From assembly GCA_030950365.1 (NCBI GenBank), contig JAUZRQ010000072.1:1-64000 (forward strand): a DNA stretch of 64,000 bases, written 5' to 3'. Source of the stretch: Candidatus Zhuqueibacterota bacterium. Its GTDB lineage: Bacteria > Zhuqueibacterota > Zhuqueibacteria > Zhuqueibacterales > Geothermadaptataceae. This document shows, one piece after another, positions 18,918 through 25,816 of the stretch (positions are counted from its first letter, which is position 1; each line of letters begins with the position of its first letter). The translations under genes were made by a program, and so were the position numbers. The notes under the pieces were generated by a model that saw only the letters and a program-made list of their open reading frames with translations, had not been told where the DNA came from and ran no database searches.

Positions 18918-19807
18918 AACGCATCCATGCGGCGGTCGGGCTGGTTTTTCTGACCCTGCTGGCCGCCGAGGTCCTGGCGCAGGGCCCGCCGATTCATACC
19001 GATACGCCCATCATGCTCGGTTTGCAGGGACGGGGCGTGCGCACGTTTGTGAAATATGTCTATCTCGGCAAGGCCCCCAACCTCGGAGTTGAAGACGATG
19101 TCACTATGATTCCCCGCTTACGGGTGCGGATCACCCCCGTGGTCATCCCTTATAATCTGTTCAGCGACCGGTTTCAGCTTGGCGTGATCCTGCCGCTGAC
19201 GCGCATTCGCCGCACCGAAATTGCAAAACAACGCCTATCTTCCGGAATGGGCGATGTGCGGCTGTTTGTCAAATACCTGCTGCTGCAGTGGGATCGCCGC
19301 CAGGAAACGCTGCGCCTTGCCGCGAAGTCGACCGTGAAGCTGGCTGCCGGCGCAACCGATGCCGTGCCGGCCCTGGGCAGCGGCAGCACCGATGTTTTGC
19401 TCTCCGCCGTGGCCGGTTGGATCAAAAAGCGTGTGGGTCTTTATGCCGAGGGCATCTATCAATTCTCAGGGACATTTGGCCAACTTGCCTATGGCGATAA
19501 GAAATCCGTGAATTTGGCCCTGGGATATCGGTTGTTCCCGGCGGTTTACCGGCGGTATCCCTCGCCGCAGCTCAATGGCTTTCTGGAAATCAACGCGACT
19601 TTCACTCAGCGCTCCAGACTGAACGGAGCGGAGATTCATAATACCGGAGGGACCCTGGTGCTGATTTCGCCCGGATTGCAGTATGTCGGCGGGCGGCGCT
19701 GGCTCGTCGAGGCCTCATGGCAATGGCCAATGGTCCACCGTCCCAACGGCTTGCAGCCGGTGATGAGCTGGCAGTTTCTGCTGGGAACGCGCATTTTGTT
19801 GTTTTAG
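18914..19807 (+). CDS. Outer-membrane beta-barrel protein of the heavy-metal operon
   Basis: A 297-residue protein with a signal peptide (about 1-22, ending AAEVLAQ) and a body of alternating hydrophobic/polar strands, for example FQLGVILPLTRIRR, LRLAAKSTVKLAAGA and VNLALGYRLFPAV, ending in strand-like WQFLLGTRILLF with a terminal phenylalanine typical of barrel proteins. It resembles the transporter/MetA-like barrel proteins that accompany metal and aromatic operons. Its start overlaps the HMA gene stop (ATGA), so it is translationally coupled to it. A role in outer-membrane passage of the same metal is inference from position. Confidence 0.65.
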   Translation: MKRIHAAVGLVFLTLLAAEVLAQGPPIHTDTPIMLGLQGRGVRTFVKYVYLGKAPNLGVEDDVTMIPRLRVRITPVVIPYNLFSDRFQLGVILPLTRIRRTEIAKQRLSSGMGDVRLFVKYLLLQWDRRQETLRLAAKSTVKLAAGATDAVPALGSGSTDVLLSAVAGWIKKRVGLYAEGIYQFSGTFGQLAYGDKKSVNLALGYRLFPAVYRRYPSPQLNGFLEINATFTQRSRLNGAEIHNTGGTLVLISPGLQYVGGRRWLVEASWQWPMVHRPNGLQPVMSWQFLLGTRILLF

Positions 19808-19825
19808 CAGTAGGACGATTCGACC

Positions 19826-20194
19826 ATGCTCAAACGATCTAACATACGCCTGTTGCCTGTGATTGTGCTATGGTCATTGGCAGCCTGCACGGCATCAAGC
19901 CCATTGGAGCCGGAGTTTGTACGAGAATGGGGCGGCACCGGCAACCAATTCGGGCAATTCCATGAACCGATTGGCATCGCCGTCGCTCCGGATGGCGCCG
20001 TTTATGTCGCCGATGCTGGCAATCATCGCATCCAGAAATTCACGGCCGCAGGGGAGTTTCTATTCGCATGGGGCGACGCCGGTTCCGAACCGGGCCAATT
20101 CGAGCACCCCATGCATCTGGCGGTTGACGCCCGCGGCCGGGTGTTGGTGCCGAATTATGGTAACGATCGCATTCAACAGTTTCGGGTCAAATGA
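19826..20194 (+). CDS. Short NHL-repeat lipoprotein
   Basis: A 122-residue lipoprotein: leader ending WSLAAC gives a good lipobox with Cys at residue 22. The rest is NHL-type beta-propeller sequence with about two blades (EPIGIAVAPDGAVYVADAGNHRIQKF and HPMHLAVDARGRVLVPNYGNDRIQQF, described by their ends). Full NHL propellers have about six blades, so this is either a fragment-like stand-alone module or one that multimerises. It lies between the barrel protein and the MerT-like gene, whose ATG overlaps its TGA (20191-20196), implying coupled translation. Its role is unknown. Confidence 0.75.
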   Translation: MLKRSNIRLLPVIVLWSLAACTASSPLEPEFVREWGGTGNQFGQFHEPIGIAVAPDGAVYVADAGNHRIQKFTAAGEFLFAWGDAGSEPGQFEHPMHLAVDARGRVLVPNYGNDRIQQFRVK

Positions 20195-20472
20195 TGAATG
20201 AGCGAATTCTAAATTTTGTTGCCATTGTGCTGGCGTTTTTGAGTCGCCCCTGCTGAGTGCTACCGCTGGTGTTCAGCTTCCTCGGGTTAGGAAGCGCGTC
20301 GGCCGTGGCCGTTCTGCAGCAGTACCGGACAGCCTTCGGCCTGCTGGCCATCGCATTGCTGGGGGTATCGTTTTATCTGACCTTCATTCGTGTGCGCAGC
20401 CACTGGATCAATCGTCTGCTGTGGGGAATCAGTGTGATCATCACAGCCGGCATTTTGTGGTACCTGCACTGA
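20194..20472 (+). CDS. merT: MerT-like metal transporter, predicted selenoprotein (in-frame TGA = Sec)
   Basis: Reading one frame from ATG 20194 to TGA 20470-20472 gives 92 residues interrupted by a single TGA at 20254-20256. Around it the protein reads SRPC-(TGA)-VLPLVFSFLGLG, then VLQQYRTAFGLLAIALLG and two more hydrophobic segments. This matches MerT, an inner-membrane mercury uptake protein whose first helix carries a vicinal Cys-Cys followed two residues later by Pro, then L-G and a Y-R in the loop. The TGA sits exactly at the second Cys, so the expected product has Cys20-Sec21. A hairpin with SECIS features begins 19 nt after the TGA (20276-20295). Its start overlaps the NHL gene. A start at GTG 20257 would remove the metal site and first helix. 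The alternative is a nonsense mutation. Confidence 0.75.
20276..20295 (+). promoter_or_regulatory. Candidate bacterial SECIS element
   Basis: Perfect 7-bp stem gcttcct (20276-20282) / aggaagc (20289-20295) with the six-base loop cgggtt. The loop starts 26 nt after the TGA and has G at its second position. Bacterial SECIS elements lie inside the coding region just after the UGA, with a G in the first two loop positions and the loop roughly 16-37 nt from the UGA. Short flanking ccg/cgg (20263-20265, 20300-20302) could extend the lower stem. Confidence 0.7.
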
Positions 20473-20479
20473 GGTTGAT

Positions 20480-21385
20480 TCAGAGTATTTTCTTGCCCAG
20501 CGCGCTCAGTACCAGCTCGGCAGCCACTTCCGCCGTGGCATTGCGCAGATCGAGAATGGGATTGACCTCGACCACTTCCATGGAATACAGCTTTTCGGAC
20601 CGCGCGATGATCTCCATGGCCGTGTGCGCCTCACGGTAGGTGAGGCCGCCGCGCACCGGCGTGCCCACCCCCGGCGCTACCTGCGGGTCCAGCGCATCCA
20701 TGTCCAGGCTCACATGCAGCGCATCCGTATAGCTGGTTGCGACCTCCACGGCTTCTACCATGACGTCAAACATGCCGCGCCGGTCGATGTCCTCCATGGT
20801 GTACACGGTGATGCCGGATTCGCGCACCAGTTCCATTTCTTTGGGATCGAGAGCCCGCACGCCGACCAGCACCGAGTCCTGCGGCTTGATTTTGGGGAAA
20901 TCCCCGGCGATGCCGGTCAACTCCGGCGCGCCCTTACCCAGGCATGCGGCGAACGGCATGCCGTGGATGTTGCCGCTGGGCGTGGTTTCCGGGGTGTTCA
21001 TGTCACCATGTGCGTCGATCCAGATCACCCCCAGCGACCGGTTTTGCTGGCGCAAATGCGCCGCCACCCCGCTGATGGTGCCAATGGCAATGGAATGGTC
21101 GCCGCCGAGCACCAGTGGGAAGTGGCCCTTAGAAAGAATGCGTTGCACCGCCCGCGCGAGGTGATCCACCGCCTTGCTGATTTCGGGCAGGTATTTCAAT
21201 TTGGGATTTTCGATCGTCTGCACTTCGGGTATCATAATTCCGATATCGCCTTCATCGATGACATCGTGACCAATGCGGGTCAGCTTCTCGGCGATGCCGG
21301 CAATGCGGATGGCCGAGGGGCCCATGTCCACGCCGCGCCGGCCCGCTCCCATATCCAGAGGAACACCAATCAATTCAACTGTCAT
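20480..21385 (-). CDS. rocF: Arginase
   Basis: A 301-residue ureohydrolase that hydrolyses L-arginine to ornithine and urea with two Mn ions. Metal and catalytic motifs are all present: [21 protein letters not shown] and [11 protein letters not shown], followed by [12 protein letters not shown]. Length is typical of bacterial arginase. ATG 21385 is chosen because GGAGG precedes it; the 40-residue upstream extension has no such site. Converges with the MerT-like gene with only 7 bp between stops. Agmatinase is a less likely alternative; the GNIHGMP segment and [18 protein letters not shown] start are arginase-like. Confidence 0.92.
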   Translation of the reverse strand: MTVELIGVPLDMGAGRRGVDMGPSAIRIAGIAEKLTRIGHDVIDEGDIGIMIPEVQTIENPKLKYLPEISKAVDHLARAVQRILSKGHFPLVLGGDHSIAIGTISGVAAHLRQQNRSLGVIWIDAHGDMNTPETTPSGNIHGMPFAACLGKGAPELTGIAGDFPKIKPQDSVLVGVRALDPKEMELVRESGITVYTMEDIDRRGMFDVMVEAVEVATSYTDALHVSLDMDALDPQVAPGVGTPVRGGLTYREAHTAMEIIARSEKLYSMEVVEVNPILDLRNATAEVAAELVLSALGKKIL

Positions 21386-21778
21386 ATATCGCCTCCACCT
21401 TGATTTCAGGTCAGAATGGAGAAATATAGAGAATTTCGGTTGCTTAGACAACCGGTTTGTGGGAATGTTAACACGGGGTGAAAATTTTGCACCGAAATGC
21501 GCCACGCGATTGTATCATTTTGTGCCAGTGTGGTCAAACATCGTCCAAAGCCGGTGTCTGTCCGCAAAATGTTTGACAGGCTCAACTTTCTGTTTTTTCT
21601 GATCGGCAAGCGCTGGCAGGCATGGCACGATTGTTGATAAAATAAAAAAGTCAACCCAACCGTGAAGATGACGATGAAATATGGGAACCTGTGAGACTCG
21701 GTATATCTTTATATGATGTAGGACGGATAAATCGTACGCTGTGAGGAAATCTGGGTTTCAACATACACAGGGGAATTC
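21386..21778. other. Intergenic region between divergent genes
   Basis: AT-rich, containing the arginase ribosome site and presumably promoters for arginase and the GNAT-like gene. A minus-strand reading frame here looks random. No repeat or operator stands out. Confidence 0.35.
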
Positions 21779-22480
21779 ATGGAACCATTACACATATCCA
21801 ACCGGGGCGCATCGGTCTATGTCGCGCCCGGTCTCGTTGGCCTGGATTCGCGATCAAAGCCGATGCGCGGATTGGGCGTAAACTGGCAACTTCCGTTTCT
21901 GGAGAGAGTGATAAACATGATCAAGACCATTATTGCACCCTTGTTTGTGACGCGGACGGTTCGCTATTTTCATTGCGAGGACCTGCGAAAGCTCCCAAAT
22001 CTGAACGGCAACCCGGCGGTGCATGTGGAAAGCTATGACGGCGTTTCCGCTGTACCGGACGAAGTGGCCGATGTCATCGAACCGCTGCCGGGCGAGACAC
22101 TCTCGGTGTTGTTCGTGGGCCGCAAGATTGCCGGTTTCGTGCGGGCGGCGTTCAAAAGCCAGTATTCGCCGGAGCTGGATCAGGTCATCGAGATATCAGC
22201 AGGAGAGGTGCTGTTGTATCAGACCTATCTGATGCCAGAATACAACAGCCTGAATATGTATGCATATCTGTTCATGGCAGCGGCCAGAGGGTTTCTGGAA
22301 AAAGGCTTCAGCCGCGTGATCATCGCCACGCCATCGGCCAATCCGGTGCTGAAACGCGCCATTGAGAGGGCAGGTTTCCGCCTGTTTAAGACCGAAAAGA
22401 ATTACCGGATCCTGGGCAAGCATTTTCACTCGGTGGAGCACCTGACCAACGGCCATGTTCTGGCCAGTGCCAAAAACTGA
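21779..22480 (+). CDS. GNAT-like acetyltransferase domain protein
   Basis: A 233-residue protein with a GNAT-like C-terminal half. LSVLFVGRKIAGFVRAAF fits beta-strands 2-3, VLLYQTYLMPEYNS fits strand 4, YAYLFMAAARGFLEKGFSRVIIATPS the CoA-binding helix and strand 5, and NPVLKRAIERAGFRLFKTEKNYRI the last helix-strand pair. The classical Q/R-x-x-G-x-G/A loop is not clearly conserved, so cofactor binding is uncertain. The N-terminal 60 residues match nothing I recognise. ATG is preceded by GGGGAA and the gene ends at a strong terminator, so it is a single-gene unit. Substrate unknown. Confidence 0.5.
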   Translation: MEPLHISNRGASVYVAPGLVGLDSRSKPMRGLGVNWQLPFLERVINMIKTIIAPLFVTRTVRYFHCEDLRKLPNLNGNPAVHVESYDGVSAVPDEVADVIEPLPGETLSVLFVGRKIAGFVRAAFKSQYSPELDQVIEISAGEVLLYQTYLMPEYNSLNMYAYLFMAAARGFLEKGFSRVIIATPSANPVLKRAIERAGFRLFKTEKNYRILGKHFHSVEHLTNGHVLASAKN

Positions 22481-22503
22481 ACATCTTCTACCACGCGCTT
22501 GAG

Positions 22504-22532
22504 AAAAGGCCGCTTAAACGAGCGGCCTTTTT
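22504..22532 (+). terminator. Rho-independent terminator
   Basis: Arms aaaaggccgct (22504-22514) and agcggcctttt (22521-22531) with loop taaacg and a T-run. It ends the GNAT-like gene transcript. Confidence 0.85.
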
Positions 22533-23039
22533 GTTTCCAGCATTTCAAAGCGGTTCCATCAGAGATGCCAGTGGGGTTCTCTACACATCCCTGCGACTGC
22601 AAATTGACACGCAGGCGTTTGTCCAACCATACACGCGGGTTTTATTACCGAAGACTTTTCATTTGTGTGACAAGGTCAAGTGCTTTTGGCGTACAGCTGC
22701 CAGGCATCCGCGCTGGCGGAGCGCCGTCACGGGCCATGGAATTTGGATGTACATTTTTAATGCACCGATGGTAAAGCAGCCGTTGCTTGCTGGGAAAGGC
22801 CTTGCTGAGCAACTACCAACCTGGGGTGTGTTTATGAAGGCCTCAGGGTAGCGATTCAGCCACCGCGCCAATTTCGATATTTGCTTGTCATTTTGGTTTT
22901 TTCGCCGTGCAGCGACGGTGCATCGGCGAAAAATAGCGGAATCTCTTTTTATAACGAAACAGGAATGAAAAGATGGGCCTATTGCAAACACTTACCCATC
23001 TCTTCTAAAATTATCTGGTAGCCAGAGATGAAAAAACAC

Positions 23040-23068
23040 TTGACAATCAATAAAATATCCTTCATAAT
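23040..23068 (+). promoter_or_regulatory. Sigma-70 promoter of the vapBC pair
   Basis: A perfect -35 box TTGACA (23040-23045), a 17-bp spacer and CATAAT (23063-23068, 5 of 6 to consensus) lie about 33 bp before the antitoxin ATG. This is the clearest housekeeping-type promoter in the window. Confidence 0.7.
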
Positions 23069-23101
23069 TCTTTAAACACAATTCATTCGTTGGGTGGTAC
23101 T

Positions 23102-23350
23102 ATGCCAACACTTATCATTAAAAACTTCCCTGAAGATCTTTATCTTCGATTGAAAAGGTCTGCTGAGAAAAACCGGCGCAGCCTGAACCGAGAAGTTATT
23201 CTATGCTTAGAACGAGCTGTCGGTGGTTCCAGGCGTCCTATCAAACCAGAAGAAGTTCTGGTGAAAGCAAGCCAACTGAGAGCAAAAACGGCCCTGCATC
23301 CAATCACCGAGGATGAATTTAACGCTGCAAAGGCGTTGGGGCGCTTATGA
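23102..23350 (+). CDS. vapB: FitA/VapB-type ribbon-helix-helix antitoxin
   Basis: An 82-residue antitoxin with an N-terminal ribbon-helix-helix DNA-binding fold: strand TLIIKNFP, helices DLYLRLKRSAEKN and SLNREVILCLERAV. The C-terminal half (ITEDEFNAAKALGRL) is the part that should block the toxin. ATG 23102 has GGTGG upstream; a TTG 12 nt earlier is unlikely. Its stop overlaps the toxin start (ATGA 23347-23350). Such antitoxins repress their own promoter, which fits the good promoter upstream. With the toxin gene broken it may be a relic, but the antitoxin itself looks intact. Confidence 0.85.
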   Translation: MPTLIIKNFPEDLYLRLKRSAEKNRRSLNREVILCLERAVGGSRRPIKPEEVLVKASQLRAKTALHPITEDEFNAAKALGRL

Positions 23351-23748
23351 TCGTAGTGGATACGAACATCATAGGCTATTTATTTTTAACCAGCGAACGG
23401 TCAGAACAAGCAGAAAAGGCGCTATGGAAGGACCCGGATTGGGTATCCCCTGTCCTCTGGCGAAGTGAATTTCGAAATGTGCTGGCGCAATACATCAGAA
23501 AAGAGCTTTTGACATTTGATGATGCCGTTCAGATTATGGATGAAGCGACGAAACTTATGGAAGGGCGAGAATACGAAATTGCTTCATTGGCGGTTTTGGA
23601 ATTGGTGAGACATAGTTGATGTTCCGCCTATGACTGTGAATTCGTCGCCCTGGCGCAGCAGCTAAGCGTTCCGCTAATCACTGTGGACAGGTAGATACTG
23701 AAAGATTTTGCCGCAAATGCAATTTCGTTAGATGAATTTGTAAAATAA
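23347..23748 (+). pseudogene. vapC: VapC-type PIN-domain toxin, interrupted by two in-frame stops
   Basis: The frame starting MIVVDTNIIGYLFL (with the first catalytic PIN Asp) and RSEFRNVLAQYIR (the Glu) stops at TGA 23617-23619 after 90 codons. The same frame continues CSAYDCEFVALAQQ with the third acidic position, then VPLITVDR, a second stop TAG at 23692-23694, and ILKDFAANAISLDEFVK to TAA 23746-23748. This is the complete, collinear C-terminal half of a VapC RNase. In relatives a Gly (GGA) precedes CSAYD and a Gln or Lys precedes ILK, so both stops are single-base nonsense changes. The truncated 90-residue product would lack the last acidic residue and is probably inactive. Confidence 0.85.
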
Positions 23749-23828
23749 GAGCGTGGCTGTTTCCAACTAAAATTGAAAATATATCCGTTGGCATATACCT
23801 ATTCAACCATTTGAGATTGACTTTGCCA

Positions 23829-23887
23829 TTTTCCTCTTTTTTTCTCCTTCTCAAGTTTAACTTGGGAAGGAGAAAAAGGAGGAAAAA
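23829..23887. repeat. Palindromic repeat, copy 1 of the CTCCTTC-family
   Basis: Core ctccttctcaag (23844-23855), spacer tttaa and cttgggaaggag (23861-23872) form a near-perfect hairpin, extended by ttttcctc-type and gaggaaaa-type flanks. A close relative lies at 38002-38032. It lies between the vapC relic and the convergent envelope cluster. Confidence 0.65.
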
Positions 23888-23924
23888 AGGGCTGGACAAT
23901 GTGAACGTATTTTATCAAACAACC

Positions 23925-25223
23925 TCAATACAAATCCATCAGCACGGAATGGATGAGCCGCACCATGGCGCTGCTGACTTCGCTGCCAGGCTGTAAGTAT
24001 TGCGTCGTCTGTTTGGCCAGGTTCCAGGCAAAGGTCCAGCGGTTCCAGCTATTCAAATAATCGCCCATCTTCTGGTTCACCATCATCTGCGCAACCTTGG
24101 AAATGAATTCTTTGCGTGTGCGCGGAATGGGCAGTTGCTCCAGCTCGTTCAGAGGCAGACGCTCGAGCTGCTGCTCAATCAGTTTCTCAAGGCGCTCTTT
24201 GCGCTCCGGAGCGGTTTCAGAGGCTATCGCCGGATCGCCGGCGCTTTTGTGCTCCTGCTCCAGCATGCGGCCGGCGATTTTGCTCGCCAGCAGCTCCCCG
24301 GCCACCGGATCACCGTCAGCCAGACCGGGTTCATCCATCGCCGCCAGATGGCTTTGAATCAGGTATTCGGGTGTCTCGTAAAAAATCACCCAATCTGCGA
24401 TCGGCTCCACAATATAGCTGATGAACTGATTCGGCTGTACGTAGATGGTCGCCAGGTCCACATAATCGGTCGGCGTGCTGCGGGTTGAGCGGATGTAATA
24501 GATGCCGGCGGGCAACGCCAGATACACTTCCACCGGCTGGTCGCTCTGAAACGCCTTGCGGAAGGCATCCTTGAGCTTCTGCTCGGCCAGCTTATAAGTG
24601 TACCCCAGAGAATCCTGCCCGGATTTGACGTACCGCGTCAGAGTCAGATGCTCCTCGTTGAAGTCGGACGTGACTTTGAAATTGCGCAGCAGCAGATGCA
24701 CCTGGCCGAAAGAAAACAGATCGCGTCCCTTGGCGTCGAGCAGATCGATCAGGCGGCCGTAAATGTCCGTGCCGATGCGGATACGCTCCGGCAACAGTTT
24801 GAACACAGCCGGTACGGCCGAGGTGCTTTCGTACAGTTGCAGCGCTTCGTAGTAGTCGTAGCAGGCGCGCTCGAAATAGCGGATATCGATGGGTGCCTTT
24901 TCCAAAAACGTCAGCGCCCGGTAGATATACGCCCGCGCCGCGATATCCCGCGCATCGTCCACGCGCGAACGATCGCCGATCAGCGACAGGGTTTCGTACG
25001 CTTCCCGCAGCCGTTTCACATACACGCCGAGCAGGTCCTCAAACGCAAGCAGTTCGTTCTGGCTCTGTTTCTCCTCGTAGAACAACCACTGATAGGCGCG
25101 GTAGGTCGAAATAATGTTACGTTCGAAGTGCTGCATTTCTTTCAGAAACGACTCGATCGGACTTTGCGCTATAGCCGGCGTCACCCATAAAAGGCCTGCC
25201 AGGGTCAGCATCCGCAAGTTCAT
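23925..25223 (-). CDS. Secreted protein of unknown function, paralogue of the upstream gene
   Basis: A 432-residue protein not recognised. A signal peptide is clear (MNLRMLTLAGLLWVTPAIAQ, cleavage about residue 20). The N-terminal 200 residues are mostly helical and resemble the whole of the 187-residue protein encoded just upstream: AYETLS/IYETLN, YIYRALTFLEKAP/LIFRALAFVENPQ and YGRLIDLLDAKGRD/YTRLADLLDERDYR align. The middle contains beta-rich PVEVYLALPAGIYYIRSTR, resembling a PEGA-like surface domain by eye, and the C-terminus is helical. ATG 25223 has GGAGAG upstream and overlaps the previous stop (25220-25223). Last gene of a four-gene envelope operon. Confidence 0.7.
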   Translation of the reverse strand: MNLRMLTLAGLLWVTPAIAQSPIESFLKEMQHFERNIISTYRAYQWLFYEEKQSQNELLAFEDLLGVYVKRLREAYETLSLIGDRSRVDDARDIAARAYIYRALTFLEKAPIDIRYFERACYDYYEALQLYESTSAVPAVFKLLPERIRIGTDIYGRLIDLLDAKGRDLFSFGQVHLLLRNFKVTSDFNEEHLTLTRYVKSGQDSLGYTYKLAEQKLKDAFRKAFQSDQPVEVYLALPAGIYYIRSTRSTPTDYVDLATIYVQPNQFISYIVEPIADWVIFYETPEYLIQSHLAAMDEPGLADGDPVAGELLASKIAGRMLEQEHKSAGDPAIASETAPERKERLEKLIEQQLERLPLNELEQLPIPRTRKEFISKVAQMMVNQKMGDYLNSWNRWTFAWNLAKQTTQYLQPGSEVSSAMVRLIHSVLMDLY

Positions 25224-25783
25224 GGTTTGCCACTCTCCTTTATGTTGTGCATACATCCTAGCAACACACGGCGATAATCTCGCTCGTCGAGCAAGTCAGC
25301 GAGCCGGGTGTACAGCCGATGATCGATCCACACTTCGTACGGGAGCTTCTGGCTGATGATGGGAATTTTGCTGGATTTGGTGAGCAGTAGTGCGCGGCGG
25401 TAATCTTCGCAGGCTCGCCGGGCTTTCACAGGATCGAGCTGCGGATTTTCCACAAAGGCCAGGGCGCGAAAAATCAGGCTGCGCGAGGCAATCTGGCGGT
25501 AATTTTCCAGGGTAAAGCCCTTGATGCGATTCAGTGTTTCATAAATTTCCAGCACCCGTTTGGTATAAGCCGAAACGATGCTATCAAACGCCGCAAATTC
25601 CAGGTGGGCGTTGGGCTGGTGCGCCAGCGTCTGCTTTTCCTGATAGGCCTGCAGCACCTTTTCCTCGTAACGGATCATCAGCCGCTCGAGGTCGGACTCC
25701 ACGCCGGGCACCTGCGCCTGCAGCGAAACAGCGGCAAACAGCACTACGCAAAACACCATCCATTTCATCGTCAGTCGGTTCAT
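25220..25783 (-). CDS. Secreted helical protein of unknown function
   Basis: A 187-residue protein with a signal peptide (MNRLTMKWMVFCVVLFAAVSLQAQ by its length, about 24 residues) and an otherwise helical body containing YEEKVLQAYQEKQTL and YTKRVLEIYETLNRI. It is similar along its length to the N-terminal part of the protein encoded downstream (23925-25223), so the two arose by duplication. It overlaps that gene by four bases and follows the 479-residue protein gene by 33 bp. No family recognised; periplasmic location is the only firm statement. Confidence 0.65.
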   Translation of the reverse strand: MNRLTMKWMVFCVVLFAAVSLQAQVPGVESDLERLMIRYEEKVLQAYQEKQTLAHQPNAHLEFAAFDSIVSAYTKRVLEIYETLNRIKGFTLENYRQIASRSLIFRALAFVENPQLDPVKARRACEDYRRALLLTKSSKIPIISQKLPYEVWIDHRLYTRLADLLDERDYRRVLLGCMHNIKESGKP

Positions 25784-25816
25784 GATCTACAGCTCAATTG
25801 GTTTTTAGTGTTGTCG

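Larger units (their letters stand above)
22481..23101. other. Intergenic region
   Basis: Holds the terminator at 22504-22532 and the vapBC promoter at 23040-23068. The roughly 500 bases between have overlapping short reading frames without ribosome sites or recognisable protein features; nothing else is supported. Confidence 0.4.

Noticed and set aside
20254-20256. TGA read as tryptophan or glycine by a changed genetic code
   Set aside because: Many intact genes in the window end in TGA at the expected length (for example 13274, 17252, 18130 and 20194), so TGA is a normal stop here.
20257-20472. A shorter MerT-like gene starting at GTG 20257
   Set aside because: It would lack the first half of helix 1 and the metal-binding cysteine, has no ribosome site, and ignores the intact upstream codons that overlap the NHL gene.
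22499-22991. Several overlapping short frames on both strands
   Set aside because: They start inside or next to a terminator, lack ribosome sites, and resemble nothing known.
23617-23619. In-frame TGA in vapC as a second selenocysteine codon
   Set aside because: PIN toxins have Gly at this position, no suitable hairpin follows at the right distance, and the same frame meets a TAG 75 nt later. Simple nonsense decay explains both.
23829-23887. CRISPR repeat
   Set aside because: It is a single palindrome without regularly spaced copies or spacers; no CRISPR array was seen anywhere in the window.
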